Shown piece after piece: positions 26,476-35,390 of a stretch of DNA of 64,000 nt (position 1 is the first letter of the stretch; each line of letters starts with the position of its first letter). A program made the position numbers and the translations under genes. This stretch comes from UBA6544 sp038131165. Its GTDB lineage: Bacteria; Pseudomonadota; Alphaproteobacteria; UBA8366. The stretch is from assembly GCA_038131165.1 (NCBI GenBank), contig JAYPOZ010000001.1, positions 73,782 to 137,781 of the forward strand, in the 5' to 3' direction. The notes under the pieces were generated by a model. The model had not been told where the DNA came from and made no database searches. It saw only the letters and a program-made list of their open reading frames with translations.

Positions 26476-26650
26476 GTATCGGGCACCTGCTGGAATGGCG
26501 AGGAAAGTATCCGGATTGCAACGTTACGCCTACGGCCGCCGTGGAAGAAAGAACCAATCCGCCGGCACACCACAATCCGGTTTACGGCAAGCGGTTGGCC
26601 CTCAAATGTTTATCGGATAGGTTTGGACCATATTGGCTGGGAAAGCGCAG

Positions 26651-27517
26651 ATGAGCCTCGAATCCTACTATAAAGACCATTGGGTCACGATCGAAGACGA
26701 ACGGCTGGACCGCTACGAAGTGATGTTCCAGTGGAGCCCCGCCTTCGAGCGTCTGCTGGAGCCGGCCCGAATCCAACCGGGTCAGACGGTCGGCGACCTT
26801 GGATGCGGTCCGGGATTTCTATCCGAACAATTGCTGCAGAGAGTCGGCCCCTCGGGTCATGTTCATGCCTTCGACGTCAACGCCGATTTCATAGACCGGA
26901 CGCGCGCCCGGGCCGCCAAAGCAGGCCTGGCCGACCGCCTGACCCTGCATCACCTCAAGGATGGAGACATTCCGCTCGCCTCCGGCGTATTGGACTGCAT
27001 CATTGCCAAGAACGTCATGGTCTATGTGGACGACCCGCGGGCGACCTTTGCGGAGTTTCGCCGCGTCCTGAAGCCGGGCGGAAAAGCCCATGCCATCGAC
27101 AGCGATTTCGGCATGGTCGCCATCGACCCGGTGCCGCCCGATGATTGGCGCGCCCTGATGGATGCCGCCATGCATGCCTTCCGCACCCCCCATATCGGCC
27201 GCAAACTTTACGGTCTCGCGCGGTCGGCGGGATTCCGGGAAGTCGACGTCCAAATACTTGCCAGCCCGGACACCAAAGGCCGTCTGTTGAACTTTGCGCA
27301 AAACATCGCCGGTTATGCACGCGAAGCCGGGAGCTTCGAGGAGTCGGCCATCCAAGCCATTCTCGATACGGCGACACAGGCGCTGGAAGACGGCACTTAC
27401 TTTGCGGTCAATCCGCAATTCGTCGTCACGGCAACCCTATTACCGATGTGTGTTAGGACCGGATTTCTTGATCGTCATCCCGGAACCCGCTGCATGGACA
27501 GGAATGGACTGATATGA
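26651..27517 (+). CDS. Class I SAM-dependent methyltransferase, substrate unknown
   Basis: This 288-residue protein has a Rossmann methyltransferase domain: motif I VGDLGCGPGFLSEQL near residue 47, motif II acidic residue in HAFDVN near residue 76, an IIAKNVMVYVDDP motif IV and FRRVLKPGGKAHAID motif V/VI. The ATG at 26651 follows GGGAAAG and is preferred over TTG at 26633. The last four bases overlap the cysD start (ATGA), so it appears to be the first gene of the sulfate-activation transcript. The final 20 or so residues look unlike the rest of the domain and may be an extension. The substrate cannot be inferred. Confidence 0.85.
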   Translation: MSLESYYKDHWVTIEDERLDRYEVMFQWSPAFERLLEPARIQPGQTVGDLGCGPGFLSEQLLQRVGPSGHVHAFDVNADFIDRTRARAAKAGLADRLTLHHLKDGDIPLASGVLDCIIAKNVMVYVDDPRATFAEFRRVLKPGGKAHAIDSDFGMVAIDPVPPDDWRALMDAAMHAFRTPHIGRKLYGLARSAGFREVDVQILASPDTKGRLLNFAQNIAGYAREAGSFEESAIQAILDTATQALEDGTYFAVNPQFVVTATLLPMCVRTGFLDRHPGTRCMDRNGLI

Positions 27518-28431
27518 CCAACGGTCGCTTTGACCTGCGCTCCCACCTGACGGCGCTCGAGGCCGAGAGCATTCATATCTTCCGCGAGGTCGTGGCGGAA
27601 GTGCAGAAGCCGGTCATGCTCTATTCCGTCGGCAAGGATTCTGCGGTCATGCTGCACATCGCCCTGAAGGCGTTCTATCCGGGCAAGTTGCCGTTTCCGT
27701 TACTGCATATCGATACGACCTGGAAGTTCAAGGAGATGATCGCGTTCCGCGACAGGCGGGTAAGCGAACTCGGAGTGGAGTTGATTGTCCATATCAACCA
27801 GGACGGCCTCGACCGCGGTATAAACCCCATCGAACATGGATCCGGCACACATACGGATGTGATGAAGACGGAGGCGCTGAAACAAGCGCTCGACGACCAT
27901 CGGTTCGACGCCGCGTTCGGCGGGGCGCGGCGCGACGAGGAGAAATCGCGCGCCAAGGAGCGCGTACTGTCGTTCCGGAATTCCACGCACCGGTGGGATC
28001 CCAGGGATCAACGCCCCGAACTTTGGCACCTCTACAACTGCCGGCTTAACCCGGGAGAAAGCCTGCGCGCTTTTCCGCTCTCCAACTGGACGGAGCGGGA
28101 CATTTGGGAATACATCGCGGCCGAGAATATTCCCGTAGTGCCGCTGTACTTCGCCGAAACCAGACCGGTCGTCGAGCGCGACGGGCTTCTGATCATGGTG
28201 GACGACGACCGGCTTCCCTTGGCCCCGGGAGAAGTCCCGATGAGCCGCCGCGTGCGCTTCCGCACCCTGGGGTGCTATCCGCTGACCGGTGCCGTCCCCT
28301 TGGAGGCCGCCAGCGCCCAGGAGATCGTTGCCGAACTCGACGGTACGCGCCTCTCGGAACGTCAGGGGCGTGCCATCGATCACGACACCTCGGGGTCCAT
28401 GGAGCGGAAAAAACAGGAAGGCTACTTCTGA
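27514..28431 (+). CDS. cysD: Sulfate adenylyltransferase subunit 2
   Basis: This 305-residue PP-loop enzyme makes adenosine 5'-phosphosulfate (APS) from sulfate and ATP, driven by the CysN GTPase. The ATP pyrophosphatase loop SVGKDSAVM is near residue 36, and GGARRDEEKSRAKER near residue 136 and DPRDQRPELW near residue 163 are CysD hallmarks. The stop overlaps the cysNC ATG (TGATG). It is coupled upstream to a methyltransferase gene. Confidence 0.97.
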   Translation: MTNGRFDLRSHLTALEAESIHIFREVVAEVQKPVMLYSVGKDSAVMLHIALKAFYPGKLPFPLLHIDTTWKFKEMIAFRDRRVSELGVELIVHINQDGLDRGINPIEHGSGTHTDVMKTEALKQALDDHRFDAAFGGARRDEEKSRAKERVLSFRNSTHRWDPRDQRPELWHLYNCRLNPGESLRAFPLSNWTERDIWEYIAAENIPVVPLYFAETRPVVERDGLLIMVDDDRLPLAPGEVPMSRRVRFRTLGCYPLTGAVPLEAASAQEIVAELDGTRLSERQGRAIDHDTSGSMERKKQEGYF

Positions 28432-30260
28432 TGACCGGCGGTGTTCTCCGCATCCTGACGTGTGGCAGCGTCGACGACGGCAAGAGCACGCTGATCGGCC
28501 GCCTGCTGTACGATTCGAAGCTCTTATACGACGATCAACTCGCAACCCTCGAGCGCGAATCGAAACCGGGCCGCACCCCCGATTTTTCCCTGCTTCTCGA
28601 CGGACTTACGGCCGAGCGCGAACAGGGCATTACAATCGATGTCGCCTATCGTTACTTCACCACCGGGCGGCGCCGGTTCATCGTGGCCGATACGCCCGGC
28701 CACGAGCAGTATACGCGTAATATGGCGACCGGCGCCTCGACTTCGGAAGTCGCCATCATTCTGGTCGACGCGCGCAAGGGCGTGCTCACGCAGACGCTAC
28801 GGCATAGCTATATCACTGATATGTTCGGCGTCCGCCACGCCGTCCTGGCGATCAACAAGATGGATCTTGTCGATTACGCGCATTCCGCCTTCGACGCCAT
28901 TTCCGCAGCCTATAGGTCCGCCGTCGAGACACTCGGTTTTGAATCGGTCCATTGCATTCCCGTTTCGGCCTTACACGGCGAGAATCTAACAGAACGCAGC
29001 GCGCTGATGCCGTGGTTCGATGGCAGCTATCTACTCGAACATCTGGAATCAATCGACGTTGCGGGCGACCGCGAAGGCCTGCCCTTTCGCTTGCCGGTGC
29101 AGTTGGTCAATCGCCCCGACCCGGATTTCCGCGGCTACAGCGGCACCATTGCTTCCGGCGCCATCGCCGTGAACGACACGGTGATCGTTTCGCCCGCCCA
29201 AAGAACCACACGTGTCGAACGTATCGCTACCGCCGATGGCGACATGCCCGGCGCCCGGGCCGGAGACGCTGTGACGCTCACGCTCGCGGACGAGATCGAC
29301 ATCACGCGGGGAGACGTCATCTCGGAGGCCGGTAACGGCGCCGGCGTCAGCGATCAGTTTCGCGCCCATCTGCTCTGGATGGACGCCGAGCCCATGCTTC
29401 CGGGGCGGAGCTATGAGATCAAGATCGGCACGCAATCCACCACCGCATCCATTTCGGATATTCGCCACAAGATCAACATCGACAACTGGGAACGGATCGC
29501 CGCCAAGACGCTCACGCTGAACGAGATCGGGGTCTGCAATGTGTCGCTCGACCGCGCCGTGGCATACGACCCCTATCGCGACAATCGGGAGACCGGCGGC
29601 TTCATTCTGATCGACCGATACACAAAACGGACAGTTGCCGCCGGCACCATCGCTTTCGGCCTGCGCAGAGCGACCAACATCACCCTGCAGGCGTTGGACG
29701 TGGACAAGGCGGCGCGGGCACGGATCAAGAACCAGAATCCGTGCGTCTTGTGGTTCACCGGGCTTTCGGGGTCCGGAAAATCGACAATCGCCAACCGGGT
29801 CGAGTCCGAACTTCATGCCTTGGGATACCACACCCATATTCTGGACGGCGACAATGTGCGCCATGGCCTCAACAAGGATCTCGGGTTTACGGACGCGGAC
29901 AGGGTCGAGAACATTCGCCGCATCTCCGAAGTCTCCAAGCTGTTCGTCGAAGCGGGGCTGATTGTCCTGGTCTCTTTCATTTCCCCATTTAGAAGCGAGC
30001 GGGAAATGGCGCGCAGAATGATGGAGGACGGCGAGTTCATCGAGATATTCGTCGACACGCCTCTGGCGCTTTGCGAGGCGCGCGACCCCAAGGGCCTCTA
30101 CGAGAAGGCCCGTGCGGGAGAGATCGCAAACTTCACGGGAATCGACTCTCCCTACGAGCCGCCGGTCGACCCCGAGCTCCGCTTGGAGACCGCGGAGCTG
30201 TCGGTGGAAGAAAGCGCAAGCACGCTCGTTCGGTATATTCGCGAGCGCGGCATCATCTAG
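28431..30260 (+). CDS. cysNC: Bifunctional sulfate adenylyltransferase subunit 1 / APS kinase
   Basis: This 609-residue fusion makes PAPS. The N-terminal EF-Tu-like GTPase has G1 GSVDDGKST (residues 12-20), DTPGHEQY for G3 and NKMD for G4, followed by beta-barrel domains. From about residue 436 comes an APS kinase domain with P-loop GLSGSGKST (444-452), LDGDNVRHG and a C-terminal lid. With CysD this supplies APS and PAPS for sulfate reduction or sulfation. No PAPS reductase or sulfotransferase gene is in the window. The transcript ends before the TetR gene, with no clear terminator seen. Confidence 0.97.
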   Translation: MTGGVLRILTCGSVDDGKSTLIGRLLYDSKLLYDDQLATLERESKPGRTPDFSLLLDGLTAEREQGITIDVAYRYFTTGRRRFIVADTPGHEQYTRNMATGASTSEVAIILVDARKGVLTQTLRHSYITDMFGVRHAVLAINKMDLVDYAHSAFDAISAAYRSAVETLGFESVHCIPVSALHGENLTERSALMPWFDGSYLLEHLESIDVAGDREGLPFRLPVQLVNRPDPDFRGYSGTIASGAIAVNDTVIVSPAQRTTRVERIATADGDMPGARAGDAVTLTLADEIDITRGDVISEAGNGAGVSDQFRAHLLWMDAEPMLPGRSYEIKIGTQSTTASISDIRHKINIDNWERIAAKTLTLNEIGVCNVSLDRAVAYDPYRDNRETGGFILIDRYTKRTVAAGTIAFGLRRATNITLQALDVDKAARARIKNQNPCVLWFTGLSGSGKSTIANRVESELHALGYHTHILDGDNVRHGLNKDLGFTDADRVENIRRISEVSKLFVEAGLIVLVSFISPFRSEREMARRMMEDGEFIEIFVDTPLALCEARDPKGLYEKARAGEIANFTGIDSPYEPPVDPELRLETAELSVEESASTLVRYIRERGII

Positions 30261-30302
30261 AGGTGAAAATGCATGCGATGGTCCCAATATAGAGGCTTGG
30301 GA

Positions 30303-30331
30303 TTGAAAAATTTTCCAGAACAACTATTCTG
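30303..30331 (+). promoter_or_regulatory. tetR promoter with overlapping operator O1
   Basis: TTGAAA (30303-30308) and TATTCT (30325-30330) are 16 bases apart and form a promoter. The dyad CAGAA-CAACTA-TTCTG occupies 30316-30331 and covers the -10. The expected start of transcription, six to eight bases after 30330, falls on the regulator's ATG at 30338, so the message would be leaderless. The same dyad occurs twice more downstream of the gene. Confidence 0.75.
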
Positions 30332-30337
30332 AAAATT

Positions 30338-30937
30338 ATGCCACGCATCAGAGAATTCGACCCCGATATCGCCCTCGCCGACGCCATGCAGGTTTTCTGG
30401 CGCAACGGTTATGCAGACACCTCGATGGAGGATATTGTCTCCGAGACAGGCGTCAGCCGGTACGGCCTCTATGGAACTTTCGGCAATAAGAAAGAACTTC
30501 TCGTCGCCGCGATCCGGCACTATGAGCTGACGATGGGCGAACTCCTGATGGGAAATCTGCGCCGCCCGGACGCCGACGTCTCGGATATCGTCGGCTATTG
30601 GCGAACGATCAGCGCCTATGCCGAGGACAAGAAATTCTGCGACGGCTGCCTGATCGTCAACGTTGCCGCCGAGGTCGCGCCCCATGACGCCGATATCGCC
30701 GCCGAAGTGCAACGGATCGACCGGGAGCATACGGGATTTTTCGCGAATGCCATTCGCAACAGTCAGTCGAAAGGCGAAGTCTCGACGGCCATCGATGCCG
30801 ACGGCATGGGATTGCTGATGGTGTCCCTGGCACGCGGGTTGGCCCTGATGTCTCGCGCGGGGACAAAGCCGGGCGAACTTTTCCCGGCGGTTGACGCCGC
30901 CTTAAAAGCACTCTGCGGTCCAAATTATCGCGGTTGA
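30338..30937 (+). CDS. TetR/AcrR family transcriptional regulator
   Basis: This 199-residue regulator has an N-terminal helix-turn-helix (residues 11-57, including FWRNGYADTSMEDI and GVSRYGLYGTFGNKKEL). The C-terminal helical domain would bind an unknown ligand. Three copies of one 16-bp palindrome, CAGAA-N6-TTCTG, flank the gene: one over its own -10 and two before the RND gene. This strongly suggests autorepression and repression of the exporter operon. The -35 of the downstream promoter overlaps its stop codon. No ribosome site is seen, in keeping with leaderless translation. Confidence 0.92.
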   Translation: MPRIREFDPDIALADAMQVFWRNGYADTSMEDIVSETGVSRYGLYGTFGNKKELLVAAIRHYELTMGELLMGNLRRPDADVSDIVGYWRTISAYAEDKKFCDGCLIVNVAAEVAPHDADIAAEVQRIDREHTGFFANAIRNSQSKGEVSTAIDADGMGLLMVSLARGLALMSRAGTKPGELFPAVDAALKALCGPNYRG

Positions 30938-30962
30938 CAATTATACCAGAATATATATTCTG
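30934..30962 (+). promoter_or_regulatory. RND-operon promoter with overlapping operator O2
   Basis: A consensus -35 TTGACA (30934-30939) and TATTCT (30956-30961) are separated by 16 bases, the same layout as the tetR promoter. The perfect 16-bp palindrome CAGAATATATATTCTG (30947-30962) covers the -10. The -35 overlaps the TetR stop codon. Confidence 0.82.
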
Positions 30963-31000
30963 ATTTGAGGCCGTCGCAGCGGCGTATTTTTTTGTCCTGT

Positions 31001-31020
31001 AGCAGAACAACCATTCTGCT
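31001..31020 (+). promoter_or_regulatory. Operator O3 in the RND leader
   Basis: AGCAGAA-CAACCA-TTCTGCT is a dyad with 7-bp arms. Its core (31003-31018) differs from O1 by a single spacer base. It lies 56 bases downstream of O2, centre to centre, and 25 bases before the RND start, so a bound repressor could also act as a roadblock. Confidence 0.78.
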
Positions 31021-31044
31021 TTCGTACGAAGCCGGGAGCACACC

Positions 31045-33396
31045 ATGCAGACTTCTCTGTCCGACCGTTGGGCCGCCGCACTCGGAGACTTCGTCATACG
31101 CCGCCGATGGTTCGTCATTCTCGCAACGGTGATCGCCGTCGCAGCCGCGGCGGCAGGTGGCCGGCATTTGGAATTCGCCAACAACTACCGGGTCTTTTTC
31201 GGAGCCGACAATCCGGAACTGATCAATTTCGAAGAATTCCAAGCGGTCTATACGAAAAACGACAACATTCTCGTCGTCGTCCAACCGAAAACCGGCCGCC
31301 TTTTCACTCCGGCACAAGCCGAGGCGGTCGAACGGATCACAGCCGCGGCATGGAAAACCCCATACGCAATCCGGGTCGATTCCCTGACCAATTTCCAGCA
31401 CAGCTGGGCCGCCGGCGATGACCTTACCGTCGAAGACCTCATCCGTGACAGCGCCGAGATGCCGCAGACGGAACTCGACCGCCGCACGGCCATCGCCCTG
31501 GCCGAGCCGCTGCTGCGCGGCAATCTCATCGCCCGCGACTCCCGGACGACGGGCATCAACATCGTGCTGCAGTATCCCGAGAGAAGCCTGACCGAGGTCC
31601 CCGAAGCCGTGGGCCATGTGCGGGCAATCCGAGCGGAGATCGAACGCGACTACCCCGATCTCACGATCGCGCTAAGCGGTGTCTCGATGTTGAACAACGC
31701 GTTCGCCGAAAGCGGCCAGACCGATGCAATGACCTTGATTCCAATCATGTATGGCGTGTTGCTCGTCTTTATGGTCGCCCTGCTGAGGAGCGTCTCGGGA
31801 ACCCTTGGCACGCTGCTCGTCATCGGGTTTTCGACAGCGGCCGCGATGGGGGTGGCCGGCTACGCGGACATCAAACTCACGCCGATATCGATCACCGCGC
31901 CGACCATCGTCCTGACTCTGGCGATTGCGGACAGCATTCACATCCTGGTCACGCTGCTCGGTCTCATGCGAGACGGATTCGATAAGATTTCGGCCATTAA
32001 GGAGAGCGTCCGTATCAACGCGCTTGCGGTCACCATCACCAGTGTCACAACCATCGTCGGCTTTCTCGCGTTGAATTTTTCCGACGCGCCGCCGTTCCAC
32101 GATCTCGGCAACATCACCGCCATCGGGATTGCCGTCGCGTGGGCGATTTCGCTGGCATTTCTGCCGGCGGTGATGAGCCTGCTGCCGCTTCGCACCAAGG
32201 AGCGCGACGTCGCGGGCGGCTGGAGCCTCAGGATAATGGATCGCCTCGCGGAATTGGTGATCGGGCGATATAAAACCGTGCTTGCGGTCTTCGGCGTCCT
32301 GGCGGCCGGCATGATCGCGATGATCCCGACCCTGAACCTCGACGACCAGTGGGTTAAGTATTTCGACCACCGGGTTCCCTTTCGCGGCGACGCCGAGTTC
32401 GCCATCGAACACCTCGCGGGCCTGTATCCCATCGAGTTTTCGGTCGAATCGGGCGAGCCGGGCGGCATCAGCAACCCTGACTACCTGGTCCACCTCGATG
32501 CCTTTACGCACTGGCTGCGGGCCCAATCCGAGGTTCGCCACGTCTACAGCTATACCGACATCATCAAGCGCCTGAACAAGAACATGCATGGCGACGATGT
32601 ATCCTGGTATGCGCTCCCGACAGACCGGGACCTCGCGGCGCAATATCTCCTGCTCTACGAGATGTCGCTGCCGTTCGGTCTCGACTTGAACGACCGCATC
32701 AATATCGATAAATCCGCGACCCGCGTAACCGCGACCCTGGACGAGGTCACCACCGTCCAGCTCCGCGAATTCCTGACCCGTTCCGAAGCCTGGTTGCGGG
32801 ACAATACGCCGGCCGCCATGCACGCCAACCCGACAAGCGCCTCTGTAATGTTTGCGCATATTTCGGAGCGGAACATCAACAGCATGCTGCGCGGCAATGT
32901 CATCGCCGTGGTCCTGATCGCCATGATCATGGCAATGGCATTGAGGAGCGTTGCCATGGGCGCATTGAGCATCTTGCCGAACGCAGTGCCGGTGCTGATG
33001 ACATTCGGCCTTTGGGCGGTTCTGGTCGGTCAGGTCGGCATGGCGTCGGCGACGGTGACGGCCACGGCCTTGGGAATTGTCGTCGACGATTCCGTGCATC
33101 TCCTGACCAAGTTCCTTCGAGGCCGCCGCGAGAAGGCGCTCTCTCCGGAGGACTCCATTCGCTATGCCTTTCGAACCGTCGGCCCGGCCATCATGACGAC
33201 GACGCTGATCCTGACGACCGGCTTCTCCGTCCTGGCCGCCTCGACCTTCAAGGTCAACGCGGAGATGGGACTGCTCACAGCCATCGCCATCGTCCTCGCC
33301 CTGATTTTCGATTTTCTGTTCCTTCCCGCCCTGCTCCTGTTGGGCAAACGCGATAAGGAGATCAACGATGTACCATTTGCAAAAGCAGCCGAGTAG
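31045..33396 (+). CDS. RND superfamily (MMPL-type) exporter
   Basis: This 783-residue inner-membrane protein has the duplicated RND plan. A first helix (residues 21-40) is followed by a large periplasmic loop and a cluster of five helices (about 225-385), then a second set: a helix near 410-430, a loop and a final cluster (about 610-775). The proton-relay motif appears in both halves, as ADSIHIL near residue 296 and DDSVHLLTKFL near residue 681. Relatives such as HpnN and MmpL proteins move lipids or other hydrophobic molecules. The next two genes overlap and encode a periplasmic LolA-like protein and an outer-membrane barrel, suggesting a path from the inner to the outer membrane. Confidence 0.9.
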   Translation: MQTSLSDRWAAALGDFVIRRRWFVILATVIAVAAAAAGGRHLEFANNYRVFFGADNPELINFEEFQAVYTKNDNILVVVQPKTGRLFTPAQAEAVERITAAAWKTPYAIRVDSLTNFQHSWAAGDDLTVEDLIRDSAEMPQTELDRRTAIALAEPLLRGNLIARDSRTTGINIVLQYPERSLTEVPEAVGHVRAIRAEIERDYPDLTIALSGVSMLNNAFAESGQTDAMTLIPIMYGVLLVFMVALLRSVSGTLGTLLVIGFSTAAAMGVAGYADIKLTPISITAPTIVLTLAIADSIHILVTLLGLMRDGFDKISAIKESVRINALAVTITSVTTIVGFLALNFSDAPPFHDLGNITAIGIAVAWAISLAFLPAVMSLLPLRTKERDVAGGWSLRIMDRLAELVIGRYKTVLAVFGVLAAGMIAMIPTLNLDDQWVKYFDHRVPFRGDAEFAIEHLAGLYPIEFSVESGEPGGISNPDYLVHLDAFTHWLRAQSEVRHVYSYTDIIKRLNKNMHGDDVSWYALPTDRDLAAQYLLLYEMSLPFGLDLNDRINIDKSATRVTATLDEVTTVQLREFLTRSEAWLRDNTPAAMHANPTSASVMFAHISERNINSMLRGNVIAVVLIAMIMAMALRSVAMGALSILPNAVPVLMTFGLWAVLVGQVGMASATVTATALGIVVDDSVHLLTKFLRGRREKALSPEDSIRYAFRTVGPAIMTTTLILTTGFSVLAASTFKVNAEMGLLTAIAIVLALIFDFLFLPALLLLGKRDKEINDVPFAKAAE

Positions 33397-34180
33397 CCGC
33401 GCCCTGCTCCTCGCCTATCTCTTGTTGGCGCCGGTGCCCCAAGCTCTCGCCGAGACTGCCGAGGAAAAAGGTTTCGCCATCGCCGCCCGCAGCGACCGTT
33501 CGGATCGGGGATTTACCGACAGCCGGGTTGCCTTAAAGATGGTGTTGCGAAACGCCGCGGGGCGCGAGCCGACTCGCACCTTGGTGCTGAACACCCTGGA
33601 AGTGCCGGACGAACAGGTTGGCGATAAGAGCATCATCGTGCTCGACAGCCCCGCCGACATCGACGGGACCGCGCTGTTGTCTCATGCCAAGATTCTGGAT
33701 GCCGACGATCAATGGCTTTTCCTGCCGGCACTCAAACGGGTGAAGCGCATTTCCTCGGTCAACAAATCGGGCCCGTTCGTCGGCAGCGAATTCGCCTTCG
33801 AGGACTTCACGTCGCTCGAACTCAATAAGTACACCTATCGGTATCTGAAGTCCGAGCCGTGCGGCACCCTGACGTGCGACGTGGTGGAACGTACCCCGCG
33901 CTACGAGCATTCGGGATACACCCGCCAGCTGGCCTGGATCGACCAAAAGGATTACCAGGTCCGCAAGGTCGACTTCTTCGACCGCCGCGGCGACCTGCTG
34001 AAGACACTCATACAGTCCGACTGGAAACACTACGGCGGCCGGTTCTGGCGCGCCCATAAATTGTCGATGCAGAATCACCAGACCCGCAAGAGCACCGAGT
34101 TGATTTTCGGCGATTATGCCTTCAAGACGGGGCAAAGCGACCGCGACTTCACAAAGAGCATTCTGAAGCGCCTCAGATGA
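33368..34180 (+). CDS. Periplasmic LolA-like outer membrane lipoprotein-sorting family protein
   Basis: This 270-residue protein has a Sec signal peptide (LLLAYLLLAPVPQALAE). Its body matches the LolA-like family often annotated 'outer membrane lipoprotein-sorting protein': MVLRNAAGREPTRTLVL, DQWLFLPALKRVKRISSVNKSGPFVGSEF and FEDF near residue 145, and WIDQKDYQVRKVDFFDRRG near residue 195. LolA-like barrels carry lipids or lipoproteins across the periplasm. The gene begins 29 bases inside the RND gene with AAGGAGA before its ATG, and its stop overlaps the next start (ATGA). It probably shuttles the exporter's substrate. Confidence 0.85.
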   Translation: MYHLQKQPSSRALLLAYLLLAPVPQALAETAEEKGFAIAARSDRSDRGFTDSRVALKMVLRNAAGREPTRTLVLNTLEVPDEQVGDKSIIVLDSPADIDGTALLSHAKILDADDQWLFLPALKRVKRISSVNKSGPFVGSEFAFEDFTSLELNKYTYRYLKSEPCGTLTCDVVERTPRYEHSGYTRQLAWIDQKDYQVRKVDFFDRRGDLLKTLIQSDWKHYGGRFWRAHKLSMQNHQTRKSTELIFGDYAFKTGQSDRDFTKSILKRLR

Positions 34181-35385
34181 GCATCGCACGCCGCCTGCGG
34201 CACACTCTCGCCGGACTTCTCAGCCTCTCGCTTGCCGCTGCCGCGTCCGCCGCGGATATCAGCACCTCCGGGTTCGCCGCGAGCGAGCTGCGGTGGTTTC
34301 CCCAGTCACCGCTGTTTTCCGGCCAACTCACCGGTGCCGAACCCTCCTTGCTGCTGGCGCCGGAATTCCGCTTCCGCAGCGAAGACGGCAAGACAAAAGG
34401 GACCTTCGCACCGTTCATCCGGCTGACGGGCCGCAATAACGACCGCAGTCACCTCGATATCCGCGAGGCATATGTCGCGACCCGGAAGGAAGACTGGGAT
34501 TTTCTGTTCGGTATCAACAAGGTTTTTTGGGGAGTCGCCGAATCCCGCCATCTCGTGAATATCGTCAATCAGACGGACATCGCGGAAGATACCGACGAAG
34601 AAGACAAGCTTGGCCAGCCCATGCTCGCCGTCGGCGTGCAAAAGGACTGGGGACGGCTGGACGCCTTCGTTCTACCCGGCTTCCGCGAACGTGACTTTCC
34701 GGACCTGAAGGGCCGGCTGCGCTCGCCCGAACCCGCCGACGAGAACGGGCGGGTGATCGAGAGCGGCCTCGGCAACGCGCATGTGGATGTCGCCGCCAGA
34801 TACTCCCATGTCCTTGGCGATTGGGATCTGGGACTGTCGATGTTCCATGGCATCAACCGCGAAGCGCGCTTGCCGCTCGGCCCCGACGGGACACGCCGGG
34901 TACCGCATTACGATCTCATCACCCAGGGCGGCCTCGACCTCCAATACACTTGGGAAGAATGGCTCTGGAAGTTCGAGGGTATCGTCCGGGAAGGTCATGG
35001 CAGCACTTTTGCCGCCATGGTCGGCGGGTTCGAGTACACCCATTTTCAGATTTTCCAAACCAACGCCGACCTTGGCCTCCTGGCGGAATATCACCGCGAC
35101 GGCCGCGACCCCGCCTCGACGCCGTCGACGGGCTTCGACAACGATGTCTTCCTCGGCGCCCGCTACGCGCTTAACGACGTCGACGACACGCAAGCGCTCG
35201 CGGGCACGGTGATCGATCTCGGCGACGGCACGATGTCTTTTTTCGTCGAAGCGGAGCGCCGGATCGGCGACAGCTGGAAGATCGAAGCGGAACTCCGCAT
35301 ATTGGCGAATGTCGACGCCGCCAACGAACTCGCCGCGTTCAGGCGCGACAGCTTCGCGAACCTGCGCCTGTCGCGGCACTTCTGA
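34177..35385 (+). CDS. Outer-membrane beta-barrel protein, third gene of the RND operon
   Basis: This 402-residue protein has a signal peptide (LAGLLSLSLAAAASAAD) and a sequence of alternating hydrophobic and polar strands rich in Trp, Tyr and Phe, ending in Phe (RLSRHF), as outer-membrane barrels do. There are acidic turn loops such as DIAEDTDEEDKL. I cannot assign a precise family; it loosely resembles DUF1302-type proteins that accompany RND/MMPL exporters. Its start overlaps the LolA-like gene's stop. It is probably the outer-membrane end of the export route. Confidence 0.75.
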   Translation: MSIARRLRHTLAGLLSLSLAAAASAADISTSGFAASELRWFPQSPLFSGQLTGAEPSLLLAPEFRFRSEDGKTKGTFAPFIRLTGRNNDRSHLDIREAYVATRKEDWDFLFGINKVFWGVAESRHLVNIVNQTDIAEDTDEEDKLGQPMLAVGVQKDWGRLDAFVLPGFRERDFPDLKGRLRSPEPADENGRVIESGLGNAHVDVAARYSHVLGDWDLGLSMFHGINREARLPLGPDGTRRVPHYDLITQGGLDLQYTWEEWLWKFEGIVREGHGSTFAAMVGGFEYTHFQIFQTNADLGLLAEYHRDGRDPASTPSTGFDNDVFLGARYALNDVDDTQALAGTVIDLGDGTMSFFVEAERRIGDSWKIEAELRILANVDAANELAAFRRDSFANLRLSRHF

Positions 35386-35390
35386 GCCGG

